DNA of 64,000 nt, taken from positions 4,344,181 to 4,408,180 of the forward strand of contig NZ_MCGV01000001.1 in assembly GCF_001705235.1 (NCBI RefSeq), read 5' to 3'. Origin of the DNA: Clostridium pasteurianum (GTDB taxonomy: Bacteria > Bacillota > Clostridia > Clostridiales > Clostridiaceae). This document shows, piece by piece, positions 1-7,990 of this stretch; the first letter of the stretch is position 1; the number at the start of each line of letters is the position of its first letter. A program made the position numbers and the translations under genes. The notes under the pieces are model-generated. The model saw only the letters and a list, made by a program, of their open reading frames with translations. It had not been told where the DNA came from and did no database searches.

Positions 1-1
1 A

Positions 2-1129
2 ATGGAAGGGATAAAGCTTGTTTTAAAGTCAAATTCTGTACCTCTTTTAATAGGGAAAAGTGGTATAGGAAAGACTTCTTTAGTTAAAGAACTTGCTGAA
101 AATGAAGGATACTATTATGTTAATATAGATGGCAATTTGTTAAAGGAAGGAGAGATTGGTGGTCTGCCGATGGTGCAGGATTATGAGAAGGACTTTAATG
201 GCAAAAAGGTTTTTATGAAAAGAACAGTATATGCTGAGTATTATAAATTTATTGAAATAGATGAAGTTTTAAAAGAAAATCCTAGTAAAAAAATACTTTT
301 ATTCATAGATGAAATAAATAGGTGTGAACACAGCGTACAGCAAGAACTTATGAACATAATCTTAAATAGAGAAATAAATGGATATAAACTAAAATCTAAT
401 GTTCATGTAATTGCGGCTATGAACCCATCCAGTAAATATGATGAATTTGAAGATAGTGATTATCAGGTAAATGATATGGACCCTGCACAGGAAGATAGAT
501 TTGTATGGATTTATCTTGATTCAGATGTTAATGCATGGATAGAATGGGGAATGGAATGTGTAAACGGTGAAAGAAGAATTCACTCAGAAATACTTGATTT
601 TATAGCAAGTTTTCCAGAATACTTAAATACACCTAATTCCAAGGAATCCATAAAGGCTACACCTAGAAGCTGGGAAAGGGTTTCTCAAATATATAAAATT
701 TATGTTAATGAAAAAGATTCTATATCATCAAATGTCTTTTATAATCTTATACGTGGAAATGTTGGAACTTCAATAGCTCAGGATTTTGTGAACTATATTG
801 AAGAAAGCAAAAGACCTATTATAAAACCTGAAGATGTATTTAAGGATGATATAATAAGCCAGAAGTTAAAGGATAGAGTTAAAGGTGAAAGTCATTCTAG
901 ATTGTTTTTGGCATCTAAAAATATTTTATTTTATCTTGAAAATAAAAATAATAGGAAAAGGGAAATTGAACTTTTTTCACAGTTTTTAAATCTTTATCCC
1001 AATGATTTAAAGATGGGAATAATGCAAAATATAAAAAAGGATTGTAGCAGTGAGTTTTATAAAGAACTTTTGGAAAATGATACTTTTTTAGAGGACTTTT
1101 TTCGTATGTATGAAGAAATAGAAGATTAA
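2..1129 (+). CDS. MoxR-like AAA ATPase (5' end probably outside window)
   Basis: P-loop ATPase of the MoxR/AAA_5 group, usually a chaperone-like partner of a von Willebrand A (VWA) protein. Visible are Walker A GKSGIGKT (residues 18-25), Walker B LLFIDEIN with D103/E104, a sensor-1-like AAMNPSSKYDEF segment and DPAQEDRF. The first ATG is the second base of the window, so the true start and any promoter may lie upstream; here it is 375 residues. The gene is followed after 13 nt by a VWA/metallopeptidase gene, the classic MoxR-VWA pairing, so the two probably work together. Substrate unknown. The family call is firm and the biological role is inference. Confidence 0.85.
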   Translation: MEGIKLVLKSNSVPLLIGKSGIGKTSLVKELAENEGYYYVNIDGNLLKEGEIGGLPMVQDYEKDFNGKKVFMKRTVYAEYYKFIEIDEVLKENPSKKILLFIDEINRCEHSVQQELMNIILNREINGYKLKSNVHVIAAMNPSSKYDEFEDSDYQVNDMDPAQEDRFVWIYLDSDVNAWIEWGMECVNGERRIHSEILDFIASFPEYLNTPNSKESIKATPRSWERVSQIYKIYVNEKDSISSNVFYNLIRGNVGTSIAQDFVNYIEESKRPIIKPEDVFKDDIISQKLKDRVKGESHSRLFLASKNILFYLENKNNRKREIELFSQFLNLYPNDLKMGIMQNIKKDCSSEFYKELLENDTFLEDFFRMYEEIED

Positions 1130-1142
1130 AGGATTGATTAAT

Positions 1143-2510
1143 TTGAATATTCAAATGGACAAACTTCATAAAGAGCTTTTTGAGCAAATGATTCAAATGA
1201 ATGAAAAAACTTTTGACAGTGAATTTAAAAGTAAGTTTTTAAATTTTATTGAAATGCTTACCTTTGACTTAATGGATGGTGAGGATAATTTCTTTGCTAT
1301 GTTTTTTATACAGATGAAAAGGGGAGTGAGAGGCGATATTGCTTCAGGCTGTGAAACGGAAATGTCGCTGTCATACTTTACAATGTATTTTAATCCGTAT
1401 ATATTTTTAAAATGCTCCATAAAAGAAATGAAGGCTTTAATAAAACACGAAATATACCATGTTATGTATAATCATATGAAAAGGGCAAAAAAGTTAAGTG
1501 AAAAGTACAGTATGCTAGCTATAAATACTGCTATGGATGTTTCTGTTAATCAGTATATTAAAGACTTACCGCCATGGTCCATTAGTCTCCAAAATACTAA
1601 ACTTCAGTATAATATAATAGATTTTGAGTATGATAAAACTCTTGAGTACTATGTGAAAAAGATACAGGAAAATATAGATAAAAAGAAGAAAGATGAAAAA
1701 AGAGGAATTGTAAATGATAAAAATTTTGGTGTATATAAGGAATTTGATGAAATGAACATCCATAAGCTCTGGAGGAATAATTCTAAAGAGTTTAGTGAGG
1801 ATCAAATAGATGAACTAAAAAATAAAATTATAAGAAATGCAGCCAAGGGAAAGCTTCCTCCTAAGGTTCAAGAATATGTTGATGATATGAATAAGAAAGC
1901 AGAAATATCGTGGCAAAGTTATTTAAAAAGAATGATAGGTACACTTCCTAAGGGATATAAAAAAACAATAACTAGGAAAGATAGAAGGCAGCCTTATAGG
2001 ATGGATTTAAGAGGAAGGCTTTCAAATCATGTTATTAAAATAGTTGTTGCTGTAGATATAAGTGGAAGTATGACTGATGTGGAGATAGATGAAGCCATGA
2101 CAGAAGTATTTGATATTTTAAGGGATAGAAATTATGAATGTACCATAATTGAATGTGATAATATAGTGAGAAGAGTATATAAAGTAAAAAAACCAAAGGA
2201 CATAAGAAAAAAGTTAGATACAAAAGGTGGAACAAGTTTTTCGCCCGTTTTCGAATATCTCCATAAACATAGAATGGAGGATTGCCTTTTAATATATTTT
2301 ACAGACGGTATGGGTGAAAAAGAACTGCCAGTAAGGCCTAAAATAAAGAAAATACTATGGGTACTTACAGGTCAAAAGGGCGAATTATCGTTAAATAGAA
2401 GTTTAGGGAAAGTGAAAAAATTAAAGAATAAATCTGTAGAAAGTTTCGAAATTTATAGAGATGTTTTGTTCAATAGAGGGGAATGGGCCAATAATGAATG
2501 GGCTAAATAA
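1143..2510 (+). CDS. VWA-like domain protein with putative metallopeptidase domain (DUF2201 type)
   Basis: About 455 residues. The N-terminal half carries a zinc-type HEIYH motif (KHEIYHVMYNHM), as in putative metallopeptidase-VWA proteins. The C-terminal part is a VWA fold with the MIDAS residues visible: DISGS, then GGTSFSP and the late YFTDGMG. The frame stays open to a TTG at 1134, but AAGGA at 1129-1133 abuts that codon and sits 9 nt before TTG 1143, which I take as the start. It lies 13 nt after the AAA ATPase gene, so probably one operon. Likely a metal-dependent partner of the ATPase; proteolytic activity is unproven. Confidence 0.8.
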   Translation: MNIQMDKLHKELFEQMIQMNEKTFDSEFKSKFLNFIEMLTFDLMDGEDNFFAMFFIQMKRGVRGDIASGCETEMSLSYFTMYFNPYIFLKCSIKEMKALIKHEIYHVMYNHMKRAKKLSEKYSMLAINTAMDVSVNQYIKDLPPWSISLQNTKLQYNIIDFEYDKTLEYYVKKIQENIDKKKKDEKRGIVNDKNFGVYKEFDEMNIHKLWRNNSKEFSEDQIDELKNKIIRNAAKGKLPPKVQEYVDDMNKKAEISWQSYLKRMIGTLPKGYKKTITRKDRRQPYRMDLRGRLSNHVIKIVVAVDISGSMTDVEIDEAMTEVFDILRDRNYECTIIECDNIVRRVYKVKKPKDIRKKLDTKGGTSFSPVFEYLHKHRMEDCLLIYFTDGMGEKELPVRPKIKKILWVLTGQKGELSLNRSLGKVKKLKNKSVESFEIYRDVLFNRGEWANNEWAK

Positions 2511-2539
2511 AGATTTTTAATTGAAAGGTAGTGATAAGC

Positions 2540-3274
2540 TTGGATAAATTTGAAGTATATTCTGATGGCTCTTATTTAAATGGAAATGTTGGTTACGGAG
2601 CCGTAATTTTAAAAAATGGCCAATGCATACATGAGATATATGGAAGAGTTAGTGCTGACTATGCAGTATCCTCAAGACAGGTTGGTGGAGAAATAAAAGC
2701 TGTAGAATATGCATTAACCTGGTGCAGTGAAAACAATGTAAATCATGTAACTATCTATTACGATTTTGAAAATATAGAGAAATGGGCTACAGGAAAGTAT
2801 AAAGCCAATAAACCTTTAACTCAGAAATTTAAAAGCTTTATAGATGAATGTACTATAAATATAAACTGGGTGAAGGTAAAAAGCCATATAGGTATAAAGT
2901 GGAATGAAGCTGCTGATGTTCTTGCAAAGAAAGGCACTCTTTCAGAGAAAACTGAAGTCATTGTAGAGCCTATTAACGATAAAAAAAAGGAAGTTAAAAC
3001 TAAAAAAAGTACCTCTACATATGTAGAAAAATTAAATGATTTTGGAGAAGGCTTTACAGAATTTTTATGTAATAATGGCCTAAAGGCTGTATTTAAAGGA
3101 GTATTTAATTCATGCGATGGGATAATTGAAATATGGAAGCAAGATGTAAAAATAGGCAATCTTCATGTATATAATACTGCTAAAAAAAATTTATCTCCAG
3201 CTTATCATGATATTAAAAATGAAAAATATAAGGATGAAGTAGAAAGGCTCCTCTGCATATATAAGAATAAATAA
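2540..3274 (+). CDS. Ribonuclease H-like protein with extra C-terminal domain
   Basis: The N-terminal ~145 residues form an RNase H fold that cleaves RNA in RNA-DNA hybrids. The acidic set is visible: D in YSDGS, E in GGEIKAVE, D in YYDFENIEKW and D in NEAADVLAKKG. A Lys/Ser/Thr-rich linker (KKKEVKTKKSTS) follows, then about 85 residues (TYVEKLNDFGEGF to the end) that I do not recognise. TTG 2540 is preferred over GTG 2531 because GAAAGG (2523-2528) is too close to the GTG. It follows the AAA/VWA pair by about 30 nt. The RNase H call is firm; the role of the C-terminal part is unknown. Confidence 0.8.
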   Translation: MDKFEVYSDGSYLNGNVGYGAVILKNGQCIHEIYGRVSADYAVSSRQVGGEIKAVEYALTWCSENNVNHVTIYYDFENIEKWATGKYKANKPLTQKFKSFIDECTININWVKVKSHIGIKWNEAADVLAKKGTLSEKTEVIVEPINDKKKEVKTKKSTSTYVEKLNDFGEGFTEFLCNNGLKAVFKGVFNSCDGIIEIWKQDVKIGNLHVYNTAKKNLSPAYHDIKNEKYKDEVERLLCIYKNK

Positions 3275-3318
3275 GACATAATAAAAAAGATGAATTTTTT
3301 TATTATGAGGAGGAAAAA

Positions 3319-3465
3319 ATGCCAAGAAGAAATAACGTAAAAAAAACTGATACTGAAACCAAAGGAGAAAAGTCAGAACACGCTTTTAATGAAGCAGCTG
3401 AAAGCAAAGTCAATAAAAAAAATATGACCTACTCTAAAGACGACTTTTTTAAAGACAAAGTTTGA
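3319..3465 (+). CDS. Small charged protein, 48 aa, function unknown
   Basis: Short ORF beginning MPRRNNVKKTDTETKG and ending DDFFKDKV. It has a near-perfect ribosome binding site, AGGAGG at 3308-3313, five bases before ATG, better than most genes here, which is the main reason to believe it. The product is very polar, Lys/Glu/Asn-rich, with no hydrophobic segment or cysteine, so probably a small soluble or disordered protein. It sits 44 nt after the RNase H gene and ends 5 nt before a palindromic repeat. Function not recognised. Confidence 0.6.
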   Translation: MPRRNNVKKTDTETKGEKSEHAFNEAAESKVNKKNMTYSKDDFFKDKV

Positions 3466-3470
3466 ATAGG

Positions 3471-3732
3471 TCGAAGTAACAGTGCTTTAGAACATTAAAA
3501 AAATCATATAAATCTTATTATAACTGAGATTTGGATCATGGATCCATTATCCTTCTTAATTTAATATAGGCACTCTTTAACTTACCTTGAGTTTGTCTAA
3601 ACGTTTAATGTAATTTAAAGAGTGCCTATTTGAAGTAAAGAAGGATAATGTGCTAAAGCCCAAACCTCACGTATGATAATTTTATGATTTTTCTACCAAG
3701 ATTTATTAGAATTTTCAGCACTGTTACTTCGA
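3471..3732. repeat. Long imperfect palindrome, about 260 bp, MITE-like
   Basis: The outer arms 3471-3486 and 3717-3732 are exact 16-bp inverted copies (TCGAAGTAACAGTGCT). Inside them, 3545-3580 and 3615-3650 are 36-nt inverted arms matching at both ends (CATTATCCTTCTT and ATAGGCACTCTTTAA) with a mismatched 8-nt centre. Further short complementary blocks lie between. The whole could fold into one long hairpin around an apex at 3581-3614. No ORF of note. A miniature inverted-repeat element or a structured RNA are both possible; no clear target duplication was seen. Confidence 0.7.
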
Positions 3733-3793
3733 TTAGAAGGTAAAGCAAGGAAAAAATTCCTCCGTACCTACGGAATTTTGGGTGTAATTATAT

Positions 3794-3848
3794 GGAACTG
3801 CTGCACCAAATTTAAATAATGCGAGGCAAATTTTTGGTTAGCAATATT
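3794..3848. repeat. Degenerate partial copy of the 16.05 kb MITE-like element
   Basis: Bases 3794-3825 match the left end of the element at 16050-16315 at roughly 26 of 32 positions (shared CTG.TGCAC.AAAT.TAAAT..TGCGA pattern). GCAATATT at 3841-3848 resembles its right-hand inner arm. The middle is missing. The rest of the gap between 3733 and 3931 holds a small inverted repeat (about 3752-3780, AAAATTCC/GGAATTTT) and no gene that I can support. Confidence 0.5.
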
Positions 3849-3931
3849 AGTACCCAACACATTGGCTACGCAGATTATAATTTTTTTCATCTCGTTAGAT
3901 GACGAAAGCACCTAAATTACTTCACATCTTT

Positions 3932-4447
3932 CTATAGTCCCATCATTTCCTTGAGATATAAATAGCTTATTATTGTTTTACCATCAGAAATTTTGCCGCT
4001 TTTAATATATTCTATAAAATCATTTTTATTTATCCACATAACTTCATTTACATCTTCATCATTGATTTTACTTATAGTTAAATCTGATTTCTTGATTTTT
4101 ACGTGGTAAAGATGAAGAACGCTTTTGCTAAATCCCAGAATTGGTTTATAGGATATAATTTTCTGTAAGTTTTCCCTTTTTACTTGCAAATTAGTTTCTT
4201 CCTTAAGTTCACGAATAATACAATCCTCAGGAAGTTCACCTTCAATATCAAGACAGCCTGCTGGAATTTCAAGGGTGTTATCCATTATGGCAGGTCTGAA
4301 TTGCTTTACCATTAAAACATCATCAAATTCATCAGTTACAAATGCGGCTGCGGCATCATAATTTTTAAGTATATCATAAGTCCTTCCATTTACATCTCTA
4401 TTGTAAATTTTAAGCCAACCGTTATAGGCCAATTTATCACCATTCAT
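3932..4447 (-). CDS. Nudix hydrolase, ADP-ribose pyrophosphatase-like
   Basis: Predicted pyrophosphohydrolase of 171 residues acting on nucleoside diphosphates linked to another group; ADP-ribose is the usual substrate of the closest subgroup. The Nudix box is visible around residues 80-105: AGCLDIEGELPED followed by RELKEETNL. Two departures from consensus are present: one extra residue between the first Gly and Glu, and Asn where EExG normally has Gly. The start follows AAGGAG by 8 nt. The gene lies 12 nt downstream of a small membrane protein gene, forming a two-gene minus-strand unit inside a plus-strand stretch. Substrate is inference. Confidence 0.8.
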   Translation of the reverse strand: MNGDKLAYNGWLKIYNRDVNGRTYDILKNYDAAAAFVTDEFDDVLMVKQFRPAIMDNTLEIPAGCLDIEGELPEDCIIRELKEETNLQVKRENLQKIISYKPILGFSKSVLHLYHVKIKKSDLTISKINDEDVNEVMWINKNDFIEYIKSGKISDGKTIISYLYLKEMMGL

Positions 4448-4459
4448 TTAAGCATCTCC

Positions 4460-4960
4460 TTAATTTTTTAAGCTTCTAAACAATACATAAATGCCTGCTG
4501 CTATTAAAATTATTGGAAGTACAAAACTTTTATCAAACCATACAGGGAGTATGATTTTAAATATATTTGATGCTACTGAAAAAATAGAAATTACAGCAAG
4601 TACTGTTGCCAATATAAAATTACTTCGTTCTTTTCCTGCAAATATATATAACTGATATAGACCAACTGAAAGTGAAAGTGCATATATCTGCCATGATATA
4701 ACATTTAATGCCCCTATATAAAAATATGATTTAAAAATATAATATATTCCTAAAGTTATTAATATACCACCAGGTACAAGATTAGTTGAACTTTTGCGAC
4801 CTATAAAATAACTTAGGTCAAAAGCTATTCCTAGTACTAATATAGTAAGTGCAAATATAAATTTTGAAGAAAATAGACCAAAATAGTTAAACTTATTAAA
4901 AATTGACATCAAGCCTATTAAAATCAAAAGTCCACCCAAAAATATATTAGACCTTTTCAT
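4460..4960 (-). CDS. Small multi-pass membrane protein, function unknown
   Basis: About 166 residues, almost entirely hydrophobic: some five or six membrane segments starting with FLGGLLILIGLMSIF and ending with PIILIAAGIYVLFRSL. The pattern of paired short helices resembles LiaF-type or DUF5668 membrane domains, but no diagnostic motif is seen. The frame opens at ATG 4969, yet AGGAG directly abuts that codon; the ATG at 4960 has proper spacing and begins MKRSN, so it is chosen. It precedes the Nudix gene by 12 nt and is probably co-transcribed with it. Confidence 0.65.
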   Translation of the reverse strand: MKRSNIFLGGLLILIGLMSIFNKFNYFGLFSSKFIFALTILVLGIAFDLSYFIGRKSSTNLVPGGILITLGIYYIFKSYFYIGALNVISWQIYALSLSVGLYQLYIFAGKERSNFILATVLAVISIFSVASNIFKIILPVWFDKSFVLPIILIAAGIYVLFRSLKN

Positions 4961-5104
4961 AAATATCATCTCCTAATACAAATTCAATTCTTATTATAAC
5001 ATTTATTGTGCTGCACTTTTAAGTAATTTATCAATGTGTTAATATAAATTATATAGTTTTTTTATAGAAACTTATATAATTTATGCATAGTTAGGTGGTT
5101 TAAA

Positions 5105-6175
5105 ATGGCAAGGACAAGATACACAAAAGGGGTATCTAAAAAAAGAGGGTTGAAACCTGGAAGTTTGGTACATATAGGCAAAAATACCGGTGAAAAATCA
5201 AAAATTTATGTTATGGATTATAAAGACGAGTGTTTTGAGGAAAAGAATTTAAAGACAATTGAAGAATGTTATGAATATAAAGATAAAGACAGCATGACAT
5301 GGATAAATATAAATGGTCTTGAGGATATAAGTTTATATGAAAAGATTGGTGAGAAATTTAAAATACATTCACTTATTATGGAAGATATATTAAATACCAA
5401 TCAAAGACCTAAAATAGAAGAGTTTGAGAAGTATATTTTTATTGTTCTTAAAATGATATATTATAAGAGCAATAAACTTGTTGTTGAACAAATCAGCATA
5501 ATATGTATGGATAACTTGATAATTACTTTTCAAGAAACCGGCAAAGAGGGGGACGTTTTTCAGAATTTAAGAGATAGAATAAGAAATTCCAAAAGTAAAA
5601 TTAGAAAGACAGGGGTAGATTATTTAACATATGCGTTGATTGATTCTATTGTAGATAATTATTTTGCTGTATTAGAAAAGGTAGAAGACAAGATAGAAAA
5701 ATTTGAAGAATCAATTGTAGATAAGGCATCAAATGATTTGTTTAATGAGGTATATAATCTCAAAAGAGAAATGATATTCTTATGGAAAGCTGTTTGGCCT
5801 CTTAGAGAAATAATAAATAATTTACAAAGGGGTGAAATTGACTTAATTGGACGTGATGTCAGTATCTATTTTAAGGATGTCTATGATCATACTATTCAGG
5901 TTATAGATACTATTGAACTTTTTAGGGATATAATATCAGGTATGCTTGATACATATTTATCCAGCGTAAGTAATAAAATGAATGAAATAATGAAGTTTTT
6001 GACCATTTTTTCTACTATATTTATACCGCTGTCATTTTTAGTAGGTGTTTACGGTATGAACTTTGAAAATATGCCTGAGCTTAGATTTAAGTATGGATAT
6101 GCGCTCCTGTGGGCTGTTATGATAGGTATAGCTGCATTTATGCTTGCTTATTTTAGAAAGAAAAAATGGCTTTAA
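5105..6175 (+). CDS. corA: CorA-family magnesium/divalent cation transporter
   Basis: 356 residues, normal for CorA. A long acidic cytoplasmic domain is followed by two C-terminal membrane helices. The signature YGMN (G317-M318-N319) ends the first helix, where it forms the selectivity filter of the pentameric channel, and the tail is Lys-rich (RKKKWL). AGGTGG lies 7 nt before ATG. It is a single gene with about 40 nt to the next. Substrate Mg2+ is the usual assignment; Co2+ or Ni2+ transport cannot be excluded. Confidence 0.92.
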   Translation: MARTRYTKGVSKKRGLKPGSLVHIGKNTGEKSKIYVMDYKDECFEEKNLKTIEECYEYKDKDSMTWININGLEDISLYEKIGEKFKIHSLIMEDILNTNQRPKIEEFEKYIFIVLKMIYYKSNKLVVEQISIICMDNLIITFQETGKEGDVFQNLRDRIRNSKSKIRKTGVDYLTYALIDSIVDNYFAVLEKVEDKIEKFEESIVDKASNDLFNEVYNLKREMIFLWKAVWPLREIINNLQRGEIDLIGRDVSIYFKDVYDHTIQVIDTIELFRDIISGMLDTYLSSVSNKMNEIMKFLTIFSTIFIPLSFLVGVYGMNFENMPELRFKYGYALLWAVMIGIAAFMLAYFRKKKWL

Positions 6176-6218
6176 TATTAAAAAATAAGCTAAATAATAT
6201 GATTAATAAGGTGATTAA

Positions 6219-6929
6219 ATGGAAGAAAGATTACAAAAATATATGGCTAGTTGTGGTGTAGCCTCTAGGCGAAAATGTGAAAATATGATTGAAGAAGGAA
6301 GAGTTAAAGTAAATGATGTAATTGTTAAGGAACTTGGAACTAAAGTTGAACCAGATAAGGATGAAGTTAAAGTAGACAATAAACTTATTCACTTGGAGGA
6401 AAGAAAGATTTATGCTGCACTTAATAAGCCTAAAGGCTATCTTTCAGCAGTAAGTGATTATAGGGGAAAAAAGACGGTAATAGATCTCCTTAATTTTAAT
6501 GAAAGGGTTTTTCCAGTGGGAAGACTTGATTACAATACTTCAGGGCTTTTAATTATAACTAATGATGGTGAAATATTTAATAAAATAATGCATCCAAGAC
6601 AAAATGTAAACAAATGTTATATGGCAACAGTAAAGGGTAAACCAGAGGCAAAGCATATTGAAGCTTTAAAACGTGGGGTTGATATAGGAGGATATATAAC
6701 TAAAGAGGCTGAAGTTTCAATAGTTTCGTCTACGGATAAAACTTCTATATTAAAAATAATCATTCATGAAGGGAAAAAAAGGCAGGTAAGAAGAATGTGT
6801 GGTGCTATTGGTTTTCCTGTAGTAGAACTCAAAAGAATTTCTGTTGGTGATATAAAATTAGGAAACTTAAAAGAAGGTGAAACAAGGATGCTGCGGGAAA
6901 ATGAAATTAATTATTTAAAAAGTTTGTAA
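6219..6929 (+). CDS. rluB: rRNA pseudouridine synthase, RsuA/RluB family
   Basis: Isomerises a uridine of ribosomal RNA to pseudouridine. An N-terminal S4 RNA-binding domain (RLQKYMASCGVASRRKCE) is followed by the catalytic domain with GRLDYNTSGLL, whose Asp104 is the nucleophile. 236 residues is normal for the family. AAGGTG precedes the ATG by 6 nt. The family is certain; whether the target is the 23S (RluB) or 16S (RsuA) site is not decided by sequence, and the symbol follows usual practice in Firmicutes. Confidence 0.85.
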   Translation: MEERLQKYMASCGVASRRKCENMIEEGRVKVNDVIVKELGTKVEPDKDEVKVDNKLIHLEERKIYAALNKPKGYLSAVSDYRGKKTVIDLLNFNERVFPVGRLDYNTSGLLIITNDGEIFNKIMHPRQNVNKCYMATVKGKPEAKHIEALKRGVDIGGYITKEAEVSIVSSTDKTSILKIIIHEGKKRQVRRMCGAIGFPVVELKRISVGDIKLGNLKEGETRMLRENEINYLKSL

Positions 6930-7087
6930 TTTACAATTATTGTATGTTCGTGATTTATTCTATGTTATATACTATTAGATAAATAAAATATTGCATAAGT
7001 TTTTATTAAATGCTAAAATGAAATAAAAAATTCATTTTAATTGTGGTAATGCAATTATTATTGTAGCATTAGAAAGGATTAGAATTT

Positions 7088-7969
7088 ATGGAAGACGAAA
7101 AATATGATTTGATGAGAATTATACAAGTTAAATTTCCGAGATTAAGTAAAGGTCAAAAATTAATAGCAGAGTACATATTGAAGCATTATGATAAAGCAGC
7201 ATTTATGACAGCTGCTAAATTGGGAGTAAGTGTTGGAGTAAGCGAATCAACAGTGGTTAGATTTGCAAATGAACTTGGGTTCAGTGGATATCCAAAGCTT
7301 CAAAAAGCACTTCATGAGCTAATTAAAAATAAGTTAACAACTGTTCAAAGAATTGAATTATCAAATACATTTATATCAAAAGAAAGTTCATTAAAAGGTG
7401 TTCTTAAAGCTGATATGGAAAATATACGTGTCACATTAGAAAAAATAAATCATACTGTATTTGATGAAGTAATAAATAACATATTTGCAGCTAAAAGAAT
7501 ATACATAATTGGACTTAGAAGCTCTACAGCACTTGCTGAATTTTTGGGATTTTATTTGAACCTAATACTAGATAATGTATATGTTGTCAGTTACGGAATC
7601 AGTGATATTTTTGAACAAATAATAAATATAACTTCTGATGATTTGCTTATAGGTATAGGTTTCCCAAGGTATGCTTCAAGAACCATTGAAGCTTTAAGGT
7701 TTGCAAAATCAAGAAAAACTAAGGTTGTTGCGCTTACAGATAGTCTTTTATCACCACTTGCAACAGAAGCTGATTATACTCTTATAGCACAAAGCAATAT
7801 GGCTTCTTTCGTAGATTCTTTGGTTGCACCTTTAAGTGTAATAAATGCTCTTATTGTATCTGTTGGTTTAAGAGAAAAAGATCGTATATCCAATGTATTT
7901 ACTGACCTAGAAAATATATGGAAAGAATATGGGGTTTATTCTTCTAGAAATATGGAAGATAAATTTTAA
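7088..7969 (+). CDS. RpiR/MurR-family transcriptional regulator
   Basis: 293 residues with two domains: an N-terminal RpiR-type helix-turn-helix (about residues 5-80, containing KLGVSVGVSESTVVRFANELGFSGYPKLQ) and a SIS sugar-phosphate binding domain (about 125-255, IYIIGLRSSTALAEF to LTDSLLSPLA). Such proteins sense phosphosugars and control sugar catabolic genes, but no sugar gene is adjacent here, so the regulon is unknown. It lies 21 nt upstream of a flavoprotein gene. AGAAAGGATTAG precedes the ATG. The 158-bp upstream gap is AT-rich and holds only weak AT-only hairpins. Confidence 0.88.
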   Translation: MEDEKYDLMRIIQVKFPRLSKGQKLIAEYILKHYDKAAFMTAAKLGVSVGVSESTVVRFANELGFSGYPKLQKALHELIKNKLTTVQRIELSNTFISKESSLKGVLKADMENIRVTLEKINHTVFDEVINNIFAAKRIYIIGLRSSTALAEFLGFYLNLILDNVYVVSYGISDIFEQIINITSDDLLIGIGFPRYASRTIEALRFAKSRKTKVVALTDSLLSPLATEADYTLIAQSNMASFVDSLVAPLSVINALIVSVGLREKDRISNVFTDLENIWKEYGVYSSRNMEDKF

Positions 7970-7990
7970 ATTTTATTAGAAGGTGGTTTT

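Noticed and set aside
3887-3902. TCATCT/AGATGA hairpin downstream of the Nudix gene, looked like its terminator
   Set aside because: On the minus strand the stem is followed by an A run, not T, so it does not fit an intrinsic terminator for that gene.
7015-7038. AAAATGAA/TTCATTTT inverted repeat after rluB
   Set aside because: A/T-dominated stem of 8 bp in AT-rich DNA; expected by chance and too weak for a terminator.
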